Assembly (NCBI GenBank): GCA_964387795.1
Contig: CAYLYP010000007.1
Span: forward strand, 4,635-68,634
DNA: 64,000 nt
Source of the DNA: CAYLYP01 sp964387795
Lineage (GTDB): Bacteria; Bacteroidota; Bacteroidia; Bacteroidales; UBA7960
Direction of reading: 5' to 3'
Part shown: piece after piece, positions 1 through 9,473 of the stretch
Position numbering within the stretch: the first letter of the stretch is position 1
Layout: each line of letters opens with the position of its first letter
The notes under the pieces: model-generated
The model's database searches: none
The model's input: the letters and a program-made list of their open reading frames with translations, nothing else
What the model was told of the DNA's origin: nothing
Program-made: the position numbers and the translations under genes

Positions 1-231
1 CAGGCCTGATTTAATATCAAGGCATAAAGTATCCCATCCTATTGAATAAAGCCGTTTAAGCCCACCCCTGTTTGATTATTGACATTAATATTTGATATAT
101 CCGCTGTTACTATAACCTTGCGACTTCTTGTTTATTCTTTTTTACTAAAATCTCTGTTCTGCTTTAAACAAAAACAATCCCTGAACGAGATGCTTATGAT
201 TTGAACTTTAATAGTATTTTTGATAACTAAT

Positions 232-480
232 TCAGGACAGCAATTCTGAAATGTCAAATTGATGGCGATATAGATGTAACACATCCTCAAGGCTTATTAT
301 TTCTACCTTGTCAATTTTTTTTGAATAAGGCAGATACCAGACTTCAACAAAGAAATCTCCAAGTGAGTAAAGCCTGATGGTGTAATATAAATGAGAGCGG
401 TAATATAGCTCGCTGCCATTGTTAAATATCATTTCCAGCTTTTCCTGTAAACTTTGGTTCTTGAATACGTTGGAATCCAT
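232..480 (-). CDS. small hypothetical protein, 82 aa
   Basis: I do not recognise a family. The reading frame is short but has a normal ATG and a balanced composition, rich in Tyr, Leu and charged residues, with no signal peptide or membrane segment. This suggests a small soluble protein rather than a chance frame. It is divergent from pssA (gap about 190 bp) and stands alone on the minus strand. Small uncharacterised proteins of this size are common in Bacteroidales. No function can be assigned. Confidence 0.6.
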   Translation of the reverse strand: MDSNVFKNQSLQEKLEMIFNNGSELYYRSHLYYTIRLYSLGDFFVEVWYLPYSKKIDKVEIISLEDVLHLYRHQFDISELLS

Positions 481-668
481 AAAGCTATGTATTTATACAA
501 ATATAGCGATTCAGATTAAATTTACAACAATTTATGTTAATTTTTTTTCATTACACATCATTTTGTTGTTCCTTTAACTAAAAAAACATCAGGAAGCTTT
601 TGCCAAACCAAAGTATTCATATCAAAAAAAAACCTATAGTTTAATCACATTTAATCTAATAAGTAAAA

Positions 669-1409
669 ATGAAAAAGCACATCCCTAATGCGATAACAAG
701 TATCAACCTCTTTTCCGGGTGTATAGCAATTGTATTGCTTTTTTCAGGCTTTTATAAATGGGCCTTCATTGCAATGGCGGTTGGAATGATTGCAGATTTT
801 TTTGATGGCATGGCTGCCAGGTTACTCAACGTAAAATCTGAACTAGGGATACAACTTGATTCTCTTGCTGACCTTGTTTCGTTTGGCGTTTTCCCTGGTA
901 TGGTTATGTTTGTTGCCATTCAAAAAAGCACATTTTTACCTGAGCTTTTTCTTGCTGGTTTTCCTTTGTTTTCATTTGCTGCTTTGCTTATCCCTGTTTT
1001 TTCAGCCATCAGACTTGGCAGGTTTAACCTGGATACTCGTCAAACAGTAAATTTTATTGGCTTACCTACTCCAGCCAACGCAATTATTATTGTTTCGCTT
1101 TGCCTTTATCCTTTTATTTTTGAACAAAACTCTTCCTTTGATATTTTCATGTTTTCTATAAGTTCAAATTTTTATATACTCATGGCTTTGACATTACTTA
1201 GTTGTTGGGTCCTAAATAGTGAAATACCATTTTTCTCCCTTAAATTCAAAAACCTGAAATGGAAAAGCAACGAAAGCAGGTTTGTTTTTTTGTTTGTTGC
1301 ATTGGTCCTTGCTATTTTCTTTCATTTTAAATCAATCCCCCTGATTATGCTTTCATACCTCTTGATTTCAATCATTTCAAATTTATTCAGGGGAAAATCA
1401 ACAAAATGA
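669..1409 (+). CDS. pssA: CDP-diacylglycerol--serine O-phosphatidyltransferase
   Basis: This enzyme makes phosphatidylserine from CDP-diacylglycerol and L-serine in the inner membrane, the first committed step to phosphatidylethanolamine. The CDP-alcohol phosphotransferase signature DGx2ARx8Gx3Dx3D is complete: D46, G47, A50, R51, G60, D64 and D68, the Mg2+ and CDP-binding aspartates. Several hydrophobic membrane helices follow, and the length of 246 aa is normal for the Gram-positive/Bacteroidota-type enzyme. The start is an ATG followed by a basic stretch (MKKH). Phosphatidylserine decarboxylase, often a neighbour, is not in the window. The identification rests on the signature plus the membrane topology. 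Confidence 0.93.
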   Translation: MKKHIPNAITSINLFSGCIAIVLLFSGFYKWAFIAMAVGMIADFFDGMAARLLNVKSELGIQLDSLADLVSFGVFPGMVMFVAIQKSTFLPELFLAGFPLFSFAALLIPVFSAIRLGRFNLDTRQTVNFIGLPTPANAIIIVSLCLYPFIFEQNSSFDIFMFSISSNFYILMALTLLSCWVLNSEIPFFSLKFKNLKWKSNESRFVFLFVALVLAIFFHFKSIPLIMLSYLLISIISNLFRGKSTK

Positions 1410-1790
1410 TTGGTAAAACAATCAGGCAATGAAATCCACACCATATCCATCCAAAGCTTAAAACCATACCTCCCCTAATTCTTGTCCACTATTCACCTGG
1501 ACAATACTGAACCTGATATGGACTTGGTATGAACCTGGTAATACCGTGACCTATACATGGTATTATAATTCAGCTTATTATGAATTATAGTTATCTGATA
1601 ATTATGCGATTATTAAGCTTAATCACCAGGAATGTTGTTGAAATGGGCTTGCCATCATATAGGTATAATTGAATTTAGTATCTGTTACTTTCGAAAGTTG
1701 AATCACCGAAAATGATTTAGTCATGTATTTTCTTTAGCTTGTTACGTCTATTTTTTTGATTGCCATTAAAACCATACCAAATAAATACTT
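1410..1790. other. intergenic region without recognised gene
   Basis: About 380 bp between pssA and the yraN promoter. No convincing reading frame or RNA fold was seen. A short inverted repeat (ATAATTCA at 1564-1571 with TGAATTAT at 1581-1588) could form a weak hairpin but lacks a T-run, so it is not called a terminator. Confidence 0.5.
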
Positions 1791-1818
1791 GCGACAAATT
1801 AATATTTTATTAATTTTG
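1791..1818 (+). promoter_or_regulatory. Bacteroidota-type promoter for yraN
   Basis: TTG at 1791-1793, a 17-bp spacer, then TAATTTTG at 1811-1818. This matches the Bacteroidota primary sigma consensus (-33 TTG, -7 TAnnTTTG). It lies 35 bp upstream of the yraN ATG. It was recognised by motif only. Confidence 0.6.
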
Positions 1819-1852
1819 AACTTATATTAACGTCATTAAAATATAATTAGTA

Positions 1853-2215
1853 ATGGCAGAACATAACGATTTAGGCAAACTGGGAGAAGATGAAGCTGAA
1901 AAATACCTTGAGGAAAAAGGCTACGAAATCCTTGCACGTAACTGGAGGGGAGGCAACCATGAACTTGATCTTGTTGCCCGAAAAGGTAAATTGTTAATTG
2001 TTGCAGAAGTGAAAACAAGGCGCTCTGCAATGTTTGGGGAACCAGAAGAATTTGTAACCCGCACCAAACAAAAATCCATTATCAAAGCCGCAAATGCTTT
2101 TGTCTTATACAAAAACATCGACCTGGAAGTCCGCTTCGATATTATTTCAATCGTAATGTCGAATACCGAAAAAAGGATTTACCATATTGAAGATGCATTC
2201 TACCCCACCCTATAA
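1853..2215 (+). CDS. yraN: YraN family (UPF0102) putative nuclease-fold protein
   Basis: The protein is 120 aa, typical for the YraN/UPF0102 family, which adopts a restriction-endonuclease-like fold; its cellular role is not firmly known. Visible family features are the N-terminal GEDEAEKYLEEKGYEIL helix, the N-W-R segment, then HELDLVAR and IVAEVKTR. The last two give the D...ExK arrangement of PD-(D/E)xK nucleases. Typical Bacteroidota promoter elements lie just upstream. It converges with the T9SS protein gene, the two stop codons being only 2 bp apart with no obvious terminator between them. Confidence 0.92.
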   Translation: MAEHNDLGKLGEDEAEKYLEEKGYEILARNWRGGNHELDLVARKGKLLIVAEVKTRRSAMFGEPEEFVTRTKQKSIIKAANAFVLYKNIDLEVRFDIISIVMSNTEKRIYHIEDAFYPTL

Positions 2216-2217
2216 AC

Positions 2218-3576
2218 TTATCCTTTTTTAAGCTTTAGGGTAACAGCCGTATTCTGTCCAGCCTGATACAAACGCAATAAATAGATTCCATCCTTAAATA
2301 CTGAAAAATCAAGGACTATTTGGTCTTTTGGCAACTGATACTCTTGACGCATACATAGTTTGCCATCCAAATCATATATCTCAATCATTGAAATAAAAAA
2401 ACCTGCGTCAATATTACAAACATCCAAAACAGGATTTGGATAAACCCTTGCGACAATTCCATCAAAAGCATCACTGCCTTCTATTGATACATCGCTGCTT
2501 ACGTTAATATAAGCAAGGCGTTCAAGGGTATCCGAACCTGCTTCATTTGTTACAATAAGTGATATATCATAAGCTCCCTGCTGCTCAAATACAACAACAG
2601 GCTCAATTGATTGGTTATTGGTCCCGTCAATAAAAGAGAATGTAGAAGGATTAATTACCCATTCGTATTGGGGAAGTGGTTCTGTAGGAGTTGATAGATT
2701 GTTAAACCTTACGGTATCATGGGTGAAACAGATTAAAGGGTTAGCATCAAAAGATGCCATTGGCATAGGGGGCATCGGTGGTCTGTAATAATCCCGATAG
2801 CGGACTAAAGAAGGAATAAAGCTACCCTCGTCAACCAGGCCTGACACCTCAAGCATTGGAAATTTCTCTCCTGGCGAAAGCCACTGATAATAACGACTGA
2901 CAGCATATATGCATACAGGCTGTGGAAGGCCCTGATAACTTAATGAATCCCTTGAATATACTGTAGTCTCAAGCCTGATGCATTCTTTTGTCCCGTATGG
3001 GGTGCTTATGGTTCCCCAACCATCAACAATCGTTACCCTTGACCCGGAGGTTGAGAAATAAAAAGTATCGCTCAATGCCAATACACCATTATAGGTTGTG
3101 CTATCGAAATCTTCGTATTCCAATGGCAGGTTGTATAGTTCATCAACATCCGAAAACTTCATTGGAACAGGAAAGCCTTCTACCAATCCGCCATATCCTT
3201 CTTTGGTAAAGAGTGAAGATGATTTTTTATGAAAACTATAGAAATCTGGTATATCAATAGGTGAATTTGGAAATTCAAATTCCATTGGGCTTGCAATAAC
3301 ATTCATCCCGAAAAATAATCCAAACAAAGCATTGATAGCTGATGCTGATAAATAACTTTGAACTTGCTGGCTTTGATGCTCCAACATCGAAAAATCCCAT
3401 GTCAAACCTGCTCCGGTCTGCTGAAAATCAAAACCACCAATCTGATCTGTGATGCTATATCTTATGGTATCGCCAACTGTTGGCATATCACTCTGTGTAA
3501 TGCTTACCTGGGCTTGTACTGAACCTGTTAACATTAACAATGATGCCAGAGCTAATGATATTATTAATTGCTTCAT
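2218..3576 (-). CDS. secreted PKD-domain protein with T9SS type A sorting domain
   Basis: This 452-aa exported protein begins with a signal peptide (MKQLIISLALASLLMLTGSVQAQ, cleavage probably after residue 22). The central part, about residues 25-270, is not recognised. It is followed by a PKD/Ig-like domain around residues 275-360, with ICFTHDTVRFNN, YEWVINP and AYDISLIVTNEAG. The C-terminal 75 residues form a T9SS type A sorting domain: VYPNPVLD, then IEIYDLDGK, and GIYLLRLY near the end. It should cross the outer membrane through the type IX system and be anchored or released. It is a single gene with its own possible promoter. The function of the N-terminal part is unknown. Confidence 0.85.
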   Translation of the reverse strand: MKQLIISLALASLLMLTGSVQAQVSITQSDMPTVGDTIRYSITDQIGGFDFQQTGAGLTWDFSMLEHQSQQVQSYLSASAINALFGLFFGMNVIASPMEFEFPNSPIDIPDFYSFHKKSSSLFTKEGYGGLVEGFPVPMKFSDVDELYNLPLEYEDFDSTTYNGVLALSDTFYFSTSGSRVTIVDGWGTISTPYGTKECIRLETTVYSRDSLSYQGLPQPVCIYAVSRYYQWLSPGEKFPMLEVSGLVDEGSFIPSLVRYRDYYRPPMPPMPMASFDANPLICFTHDTVRFNNLSTPTEPLPQYEWVINPSTFSFIDGTNNQSIEPVVVFEQQGAYDISLIVTNEAGSDTLERLAYINVSSDVSIEGSDAFDGIVARVYPNPVLDVCNIDAGFFISMIEIYDLDGKLCMRQEYQLPKDQIVLDFSVFKDGIYLLRLYQAGQNTAVTLKLKKG

Positions 3577-4059
3577 CTTTATGGATTGGTTTTCGTATGT
3601 TAAACCTTCGTCTGATTTTCAAAACAGACAAATTAAATACTGCTTTTAAAAACAAAAATAAGCATTAATGGAAATAATCTCACTCTTATAATCAAATATT
3701 TTATTTCACCAATACTTGAATTTATGCATAAAACAGCAAGCGAACTACCTGTTAACACCTGCAATGATTTAATTAATGTCACACTTTCATTATCATTATT
3801 TTAACCCTAAAAGCAATTATTATTACATCACCTCTATTGGCATTAATAATATTCAATACATTAAACAACACATTATCAAAATATTAATCAATTAAGCACA
3901 TGATTTTTTATTCATTGTTCATTCAAACAATATACAAATGAGAAGCTGATAAAAGCCTGATACGAAAATAAAACAAATACGGCATTAATATGACATTGCA
4001 AATCAATACAATAACTATATAAACTTAGTTTATGATAAAATCAAGGACAGACCGAAATA
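3577..4059. other. AT-rich intergenic region with a candidate minus-strand promoter
   Basis: About 480 bp upstream of the T9SS protein gene and downstream of the AsmA-like gene. On the minus strand TATTTTTG (plus strand CAAAAATA, 3653-3660) fits the -7 consensus about 77 bp before the ATG at 3576. No clear -33 element stands at the usual distance. Nothing else was recognised. Confidence 0.35.
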
Positions 4060-6663
4060 TTAATCCCACTCAATGACAAACTCTCCTTTTTCCTGTTTCT
4101 TAATTTGCTTTGTTTCCTCTCTTTTCTTTCCTTTAAAGGAATTTGTATCAAGCAATTCTTCTTCCCGCGGATCTAAATTAAATTCTTCCCTGAACATCTC
4201 TTTTAGTGACTGACGCTCCTTACGCATGTCATCCTTTATTTTCTCCCTAACTCCAATACGGTCATATTTAAGGATAGGCTCATCAACTGTCCCCGTAAGT
4301 GCTATAAATAAGGTAGTGCGGCCAAGCCCGTCATCAACCACCTGTCCGAATTCTTCATTTTCTTTTTTTGCATTCCTTGCTTTGTTCCACAAAAGATCCG
4401 ACAATAATATCTGGAAACGATAATCAATAACATTTTCAAATGAATGTGTCCCTGAAAGACGGATATCAAGGGCACTCGATTTTATTTCCATCGATGGGAT
4501 AATAATCAGCCTGTCCTGGATTTGGATCTGGTTTTCAAGCGTTGAAAAAAGAATATGCTGAAGTTCCGACACCTTGATAAAGCGCGAAAGCACCATCATT
4601 GGTTCATAGTTGAGCAATTCACCATTCTTGACAATAATATTAGCAGTTGTTTTTAAACTACCCCAATCAATATCTAAAGAGGGAGACCATTTTGATGTAA
4701 ACTGGACATCAGCAGTTAGTTTACCTTTAATATTATCACTTTTTAGGCTTTCCTGACCAAAATTTCCCAATTGATAAAACAGTTTTTGAATATCAATCTC
4801 CTTTGTAATGCCATCCAGCGATATTGTAATCAGTTCACTTCTTGAAGCATCAAGCAAACCATTGGCTATTAGGCTCCCATCCATGGTATTGAGCGAAATA
4901 TTTTGAGCTACAAGCTTTTTATCCTTTAACTTTACTTGCCCCTGAATATTGGAAGCATTAAATTTCCTTAGGTTTAAAGCACCGATTTTTACATTAAGGT
5001 CGCACCTAATCATATCGGAGAAGGACAATATAAAAGTAGTGTCACCAGAAGAAGATGATTTTTTAACAAGCTCGTCAAAGTTAAGGTTGTTGGATGAAAA
5101 ATCTGCATCAACTAACAATGCCTGATCTTTAACAAATAAATAGGGAAGTATGTTTATAAGGCTGCCGTTGATAGAAAAGTCACTTGAACCTGCTTTACCA
5201 GCCAATCCAATTATATCAATATCATTGTTGGAAAAAGCAAAGTGGCCATTAAAACTATTAAAATCCAGGGGGCTGTCTTTTAAAGCAAAGCTTACATCCG
5301 TTATTTTAGCCTCGCCAGAAGACTTACTATGTATGAAATCGTAAGCAGAGAAATCTGACCATCGTGTAAGGCGGGATTGAAAGTCAAGGCTTACTGCAAT
5401 ACGACCTTTAGCCCATAACAGGGTGTCAGGTTTGTAAAATGCTGATAGCTCAGTTAAATCAGCCTCTGTATTAATGTTAAGTATAATATTTGGAGATTCA
5501 AGATTTTCAACAGACAGTTTTCCATTCAAAAAACCATTATTGAACAAAGAAGTAAAGTTAAATATCTTCAATTGGGAAGATTCAAGGTTTCGTCTTTGTC
5601 CATTACTAAAAGATCCTGTGAAGCTAATGTTTTTCATTGCAAAATCAATTCCCCTTTTTGCAATGGAGCCATTCTGTATCCCAAAATCAGCCTTTATTAG
5701 AGGGTTACTGACAGGACTTAAAAAGCCTTTTACAGATGCCTTGAAATCAAGTTCTCCCCTGCTTTTAAAACCTTCAAAGTAATTAGAATAGGACTCAGGG
5801 ATATCACCAATCAATCGCTGAAGTTCAAGATGATTGCTTTCGATAATCAAATCAAAATAAGGGTGTTTATCTTTATTATCGATCAAACCACCAATATCAA
5901 AAAGATGTGATTCATAATCAAGTTTTGCACTATGAATATGAAAAACATTATTATTCTCAACAAATAAGCTTACATCAGCCGATAAATTTTTATTTTCGAG
6001 TTTAAAGGATTGCTCCCAGTTAATGCTTTTTACCTGAACATCTGTATTAAGTGTCAGATCATATTGGGCTTCTGAGAAATGCCCTCTCAAATCAGCATGG
6101 GGAATAAAAGCATCTATATGCCTGTTGTTCTTATAATCATGATAAGAAACGCTTGCCTTATTTAGTTTTACCCTTTGGAGGTTAAAGGAAAATTTCGTAG
6201 AATCAGTAGGGGAATCAGATTTTTTCCAGATAAGATAATTGGCGTTCCCATGAGCATCAATAACAGGATAAACGTTAAGATCATTCACCTCAAGCTCATT
6301 GATTTTATATGATCCTTTTATAATATCCCAGATCCGAAAACGTAGATAAATCGTAGAGGCAGAGAGCAACTCTCCATCTTTTCCATCAATTTGGGTAGCG
6401 TATGCTTTAACATTACTAAAATAAACAGAAGCAAAAGGGAAAGACCGTAAAAAACTCACATCCACTTCTTCAACGTCCACACGTGTAGTCAGGTTTTTAT
6501 TAACTGAACTGACTACGATATTTTTAATAATATCCTTATTAAAATAAACAAGACAGGAAGCAAGAATGACAAAACTTCCGAAAAAAATCAGACAGGAAAT
6601 GGCCATTAGTTTAAAAAAATGGGTCCATTGCTGCCATGTTAATCCAAAAGTTTTGCCATTCAT
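4060..6663 (-). CDS. AsmA-like family protein
   Basis: AsmA-family proteins are large inner-membrane-anchored proteins spanning the periplasm; they are implicated in lipid transfer to the outer membrane and in outer membrane homeostasis. This one is about 867 aa. It has one N-terminal membrane helix near residues 16-40, followed by the AsmA-type N-terminal segment (VDVEEVDVSFLRSFPFASV) and long beta-rich repeats. A C-terminal AsmA_2-like region runs to about residue 800, and the tail is charged and Lys/Glu-rich. I chose the ATG at 6663 over the GTG two codons upstream. It lies 14 bp downstream of the pseudouridine synthase gene and is probably co-transcribed with it. Confidence 0.85.
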   Translation of the reverse strand: MNGKTFGLTWQQWTHFFKLMAISCLIFFGSFVILASCLVYFNKDIIKNIVVSSVNKNLTTRVDVEEVDVSFLRSFPFASVYFSNVKAYATQIDGKDGELLSASTIYLRFRIWDIIKGSYKINELEVNDLNVYPVIDAHGNANYLIWKKSDSPTDSTKFSFNLQRVKLNKASVSYHDYKNNRHIDAFIPHADLRGHFSEAQYDLTLNTDVQVKSINWEQSFKLENKNLSADVSLFVENNNVFHIHSAKLDYESHLFDIGGLIDNKDKHPYFDLIIESNHLELQRLIGDIPESYSNYFEGFKSRGELDFKASVKGFLSPVSNPLIKADFGIQNGSIAKRGIDFAMKNISFTGSFSNGQRRNLESSQLKIFNFTSLFNNGFLNGKLSVENLESPNIILNINTEADLTELSAFYKPDTLLWAKGRIAVSLDFQSRLTRWSDFSAYDFIHSKSSGEAKITDVSFALKDSPLDFNSFNGHFAFSNNDIDIIGLAGKAGSSDFSINGSLINILPYLFVKDQALLVDADFSSNNLNFDELVKKSSSSGDTTFILSFSDMIRCDLNVKIGALNLRKFNASNIQGQVKLKDKKLVAQNISLNTMDGSLIANGLLDASRSELITISLDGITKEIDIQKLFYQLGNFGQESLKSDNIKGKLTADVQFTSKWSPSLDIDWGSLKTTANIIVKNGELLNYEPMMVLSRFIKVSELQHILFSTLENQIQIQDRLIIIPSMEIKSSALDIRLSGTHSFENVIDYRFQILLSDLLWNKARNAKKENEEFGQVVDDGLGRTTLFIALTGTVDEPILKYDRIGVREKIKDDMRKERQSLKEMFREEFNLDPREEELLDTNSFKGKKREETKQIKKQEKGEFVIEWD

Positions 6664-6677
6664 AGCCACCAGGAATA

Positions 6678-8291
6678 TTAAATCATTTTGAGGTAGTTCA
6701 CTTCTTTAAGGGACAGGAAACGATAATGACCACGAGGGAGATCTTTTTTTGTCAGACCTGCAAACATCACCCGGTCAAGTTTGATGACTTTATAGCCAAT
6801 CGCATCAAACAAACGCCTTACAATCCTGTTTTTCCCGGAGTGAATTTCAACACCCACCTGAGATTTGTCCTCTCCCGTGCCGGCAAAGGATATTGTATCA
6901 ACAAAAGCCATCCCATCTTCCAGCTCAACACCATCAACAAGGCGTTGCATGTCTGTTTTGGTAAGGTTTTTATCCAGATAAACATGATATACCTTTTGTA
7001 CCTGATGCGAAGGATGGGTGAGTTTCTTGGCCATTTCACCATCATTGGTCAGTAATAAAAGACCAAGGGTTTCACGGTCAAGCCTTCCAACAGGGAAAAC
7101 ACGTTCGGGACATGCTTTCTTTACCAAATCAAGGACTGTCCTTCGGCCTTCCGGGTCATCTGTGGTTGTTATAAAATCCTTTGGTTTGTTAAGCAAAAGA
7201 TAGACTTTTTTCTCTGCCATTAATGGCTCATCGCCATATTTGACAATATCGCCCGGGTTCACTTTAGCCCCAAGGGTTGTAATAATTTCATCATTAACTG
7301 AAATTGCACCTGTTTGGATAAGGATATCAGCTTCACGACGCGAACAAATCCCGGCATTGGCAATAAACTTATTTAGCCTTACAGGTTTATCAAAGATTGC
7401 CTCAAAGCCTTTTGATTTTGAATATGAAGGTCTTTCGCTTTTATGTTCGCCAAAACTTCTCTTTTCAGGTCTGCGTCCGGGTGTAAAGTCTTTAAAGCCC
7501 TGATCTGCCCCTTCTTCCCTTTCTCTTGGCTTAAATGGCCTCTTTGCAGGATAAGTACTTTTTGAATCATCGCGGCTTCTCCTGTCCTGATAGCCTTCTG
7601 AACTATCGTTTCGCCTTCTGTTGCCAAATGAACGCTCTTCTGAAGGCCTGTCAGATTTAAAACGGCTTGGGCGTTCCCTTTTTTCAAAACCCTCATTTCT
7701 TTTTTTGAAACGATTTTCATCAGATGAACCTTCGCTCCTTCTCCGATCATTATATCCGCCAGTGCCTGAATCCTGATTTCTTCCATAAGGTTTCCTGTCA
7801 GGACGCGACGATGATGACCTTTCTGAGTTACCTGTCCTTCTTTGACCTGATTCTTCACTCCATGACCTTGATTGATCCCTGTCAGGCCTTGAACCAAAGC
7901 GTTTTTTTTCATACGGCCTGTCTGAATTGGAAGACCTGTATGATGATCCTTCTGAGTTATTGTCATTACGCGATGGACGGCTATTCCTTTCGCGATTGTC
8001 CTGGTCTCCCCATCTCCCCCTGTTCCTGTCTCCCTGGCTTCCAGTGCCCTTGTCCCTTCCCGGGTTATTTGAGGATGTGTATTTCTTATTTGAGAATGAA
8101 GGCCTGTCACTTTCAAAGCCAGATCCTTCTTCTCCAGAATGCGCCCTTCTGTCATTCCTGCCCCGTGAGGAGTATGAATTACCTGAGCCGGTAGATTTAC
8201 TAATTCGTGGACGGGAACCCTCGCGGTTACCTCTTCTTTCAGATGTGCCTCCCGACAGACCTGAATCATCAGATTTTTTCTTAAAAGCCAT
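6678..8291 (-). CDS. RluB/RsuA-class pseudouridine synthase with long disordered N-terminus
   Basis: This enzyme isomerises uridine to pseudouridine in rRNA. The conserved part is C-terminal: an S4 RNA-binding domain from about residue 305 (RLNKFIANAGICSRREAD), then the catalytic domain with GRLDRETLG, whose aspartate D405 is the catalytic nucleophile, and a C-terminal KNRIVRRLFD segment. Residues 1 to about 300 are extremely rich in Arg, Ser, Gly, Asp and Asn, of RGG/RS-like low complexity. The whole protein is therefore 537 aa against about 240-290 aa for RluB/RsuA of E. coli. Such tails are known in Bacteroidota homologues and probably bind RNA. RluB, RluE and RsuA specificity cannot be separated by eye. 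Confidence 0.92.
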   Translation of the reverse strand: MAFKKKSDDSGLSGGTSERRGNREGSRPRISKSTGSGNSYSSRGRNDRRAHSGEEGSGFESDRPSFSNKKYTSSNNPGRDKGTGSQGDRNRGRWGDQDNRERNSRPSRNDNNSEGSSYRSSNSDRPYEKKRFGSRPDRDQSRSWSEESGQRRTGNSERSSSSRPDRKPYGRNQDSGTGGYNDRRRSEGSSDENRFKKRNEGFEKRERPSRFKSDRPSEERSFGNRRRNDSSEGYQDRRSRDDSKSTYPAKRPFKPREREEGADQGFKDFTPGRRPEKRSFGEHKSERPSYSKSKGFEAIFDKPVRLNKFIANAGICSRREADILIQTGAISVNDEIITTLGAKVNPGDIVKYGDEPLMAEKKVYLLLNKPKDFITTTDDPEGRRTVLDLVKKACPERVFPVGRLDRETLGLLLLTNDGEMAKKLTHPSHQVQKVYHVYLDKNLTKTDMQRLVDGVELEDGMAFVDTISFAGTGEDKSQVGVEIHSGKNRIVRRLFDAIGYKVIKLDRVMFAGLTKKDLPRGHYRFLSLKEVNYLKMI

Positions 8292-8488
8292 GATTTTTTG
8301 TTAATTAATGATACCGGTATGAAACCGAAAAAAACGAAATTGGTTACATAACAAGAAACCAATAATCTGATATAAACGACTATTGGTTAATTTGTATTGT
8401 GAAAAAAGTAAATTTTTTGAAGTACCCGAAAAAATCCATTTATATCTCATAAATGAATTTCGGAAATCATTGTTTTAGGAACAAATGC

Positions 8489-8770
8489 TTATTTAATCTT
8501 ATTAAGCTGTTCAATAATCTTGTTTAGGGCATCAATATAGTTCTTTTTGATTTCCCCAAAAGCCTGTTTTACATTCTTAGCATCCTTTTCTTTCTTTGGA
8601 GCCTGAAGTTTTTGAATTGTCTCATCACGAAGAACGATTGCTTCGTCAACCAATGAAATCAATTCTTCTGAATTCCCATTCTTTGGTAATTCTAAACGGA
8701 ATATACACTCAGATATTAACTCTTCGGTAATAGAGTTTATTTCCTTTTTAAGGAGTCTAACACTTGCCAT
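8489..8770 (-). CDS. small conserved-type helical protein of unknown function, 93 aa
   Basis: Not recognised as a named family. It is a short, highly charged, probably all-helical cytoplasmic protein with a coiled-coil flavour. The N-terminus (ASVRLLKKEINSITEELI) and the C-terminus (IKKNYIDALNKIIEQLNKIK) look amphipathic. It has a normal ATG and stands between the pseudouridine synthase and FKBP genes on the same strand. Gaps of 137 to 197 bp on either side make an operon uncertain. Similar short helical proteins occur in Bacteroidota genomes without assigned function. Confidence 0.75.
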   Translation of the reverse strand: MASVRLLKKEINSITEELISECIFRLELPKNGNSEELISLVDEAIVLRDETIQKLQAPKKEKDAKNVKQAFGEIKKNYIDALNKIIEQLNKIK

Positions 8771-8907
8771 GTTTATTTATTTAAGGATGCAAATTTCGCC
8801 AAAAAAAATGAATCCAACAAATATCCTTACTTAGTTTTTTTATTGTTAACAACCTAAATGCTCATTAATATAAAAAACAAAGGATATTTATCAGAATTAT
8901 CCCCATA

Positions 8908-9375
8908 TCAGGGATTATAAATATCTATGAGCTTTATCTCAAATACAAGGTTTGAGTTTGCAGGTATATTTTGCCTGGCAACAGACCCATAAGCAAGACC
9001 GCTGGGCGCATACAAATGAATGATACCTCCAATGCCAATTTTAGGAATGCCTATCTGCCATGCCCTGATAAGCCCGCTTAATAAAAAACGTGTTGAACTA
9101 CTGCCGTCAAATACTTTTTCGTCTTCCATTAATAAGCCGGTATAACTTACTGTTACATAAGAGGTGATTTCAGGGTGATCTCCAAATCCATCAGCTTCAA
9201 TAACATAATACAGGCCACTATCATCCCTGATCGCAGAAATATTTTTCTTTTCGAGGTATTCCCTGATCTTTTCATCATCTATCTCTGCCCTTCTTTCAGC
9301 AGATTTTTCACAGGAGCATAAGAAAGATAAAGCAAACATGCCTGGCAATAGAAAAATCAAAAACCTGTTTTTCAT
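8908..9375 (-). CDS. FKBP-type peptidyl-prolyl cis-trans isomerase, lipoprotein
   Basis: A probable envelope-located prolyl isomerase that helps fold exported proteins. The N-terminus is a lipoprotein signal with lipobox LCSC, so Cys22 would be lipidated. An FKBP domain follows: VTVSYTGLLMEDEKVFDGS, then a short binding-loop region with RAWQIGIPKIGIGG, and a final strand in YGSVARQNIPANSNLVFEI. The length of 155 aa is short but complete for single-domain FKBP lipoproteins of Bacteroidota, including the GldI type. The dcw genes lie upstream on the same strand, about 100 bp away, so it may form its own unit. Confidence 0.88.
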   Translation of the reverse strand: MKNRFLIFLLPGMFALSFLCSCEKSAERRAEIDDEKIREYLEKKNISAIRDDSGLYYVIEADGFGDHPEITSYVTVSYTGLLMEDEKVFDGSSSTRFLLSGLIRAWQIGIPKIGIGGIIHLYAPSGLAYGSVARQNIPANSNLVFEIKLIDIYNP

Positions 9376-9473
9376 TATTATGGGTTGTTTTTTGTTAACA
9401 ATACAAAAACATGAATAAAAAACAATTCATCATGTCTTTTATTCAAATGTATTCAAATTAGGGCAATAACAAA

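Noticed and set aside
1564..1588. Hairpin ATAATTCA / TGAATTAT as a terminator of pssA
   Set aside because: It lies about 155 bp after the stop, is AT-only with a weak stem and lacks a T-run.
7724..8194. Plus-strand frames opposite the pseudouridine synthase tail
   Set aside because: They are antisense shadows of low-complexity coding sequence, with no start context or domain.
7379..8362. A 327-codon minus-strand frame over the N-terminal part of the pseudouridine synthase gene
   Set aside because: It is a shifted-frame shadow of the low-complexity Arg/Ser/Gly coding sequence. It has no recognisable domain and runs past the real start.
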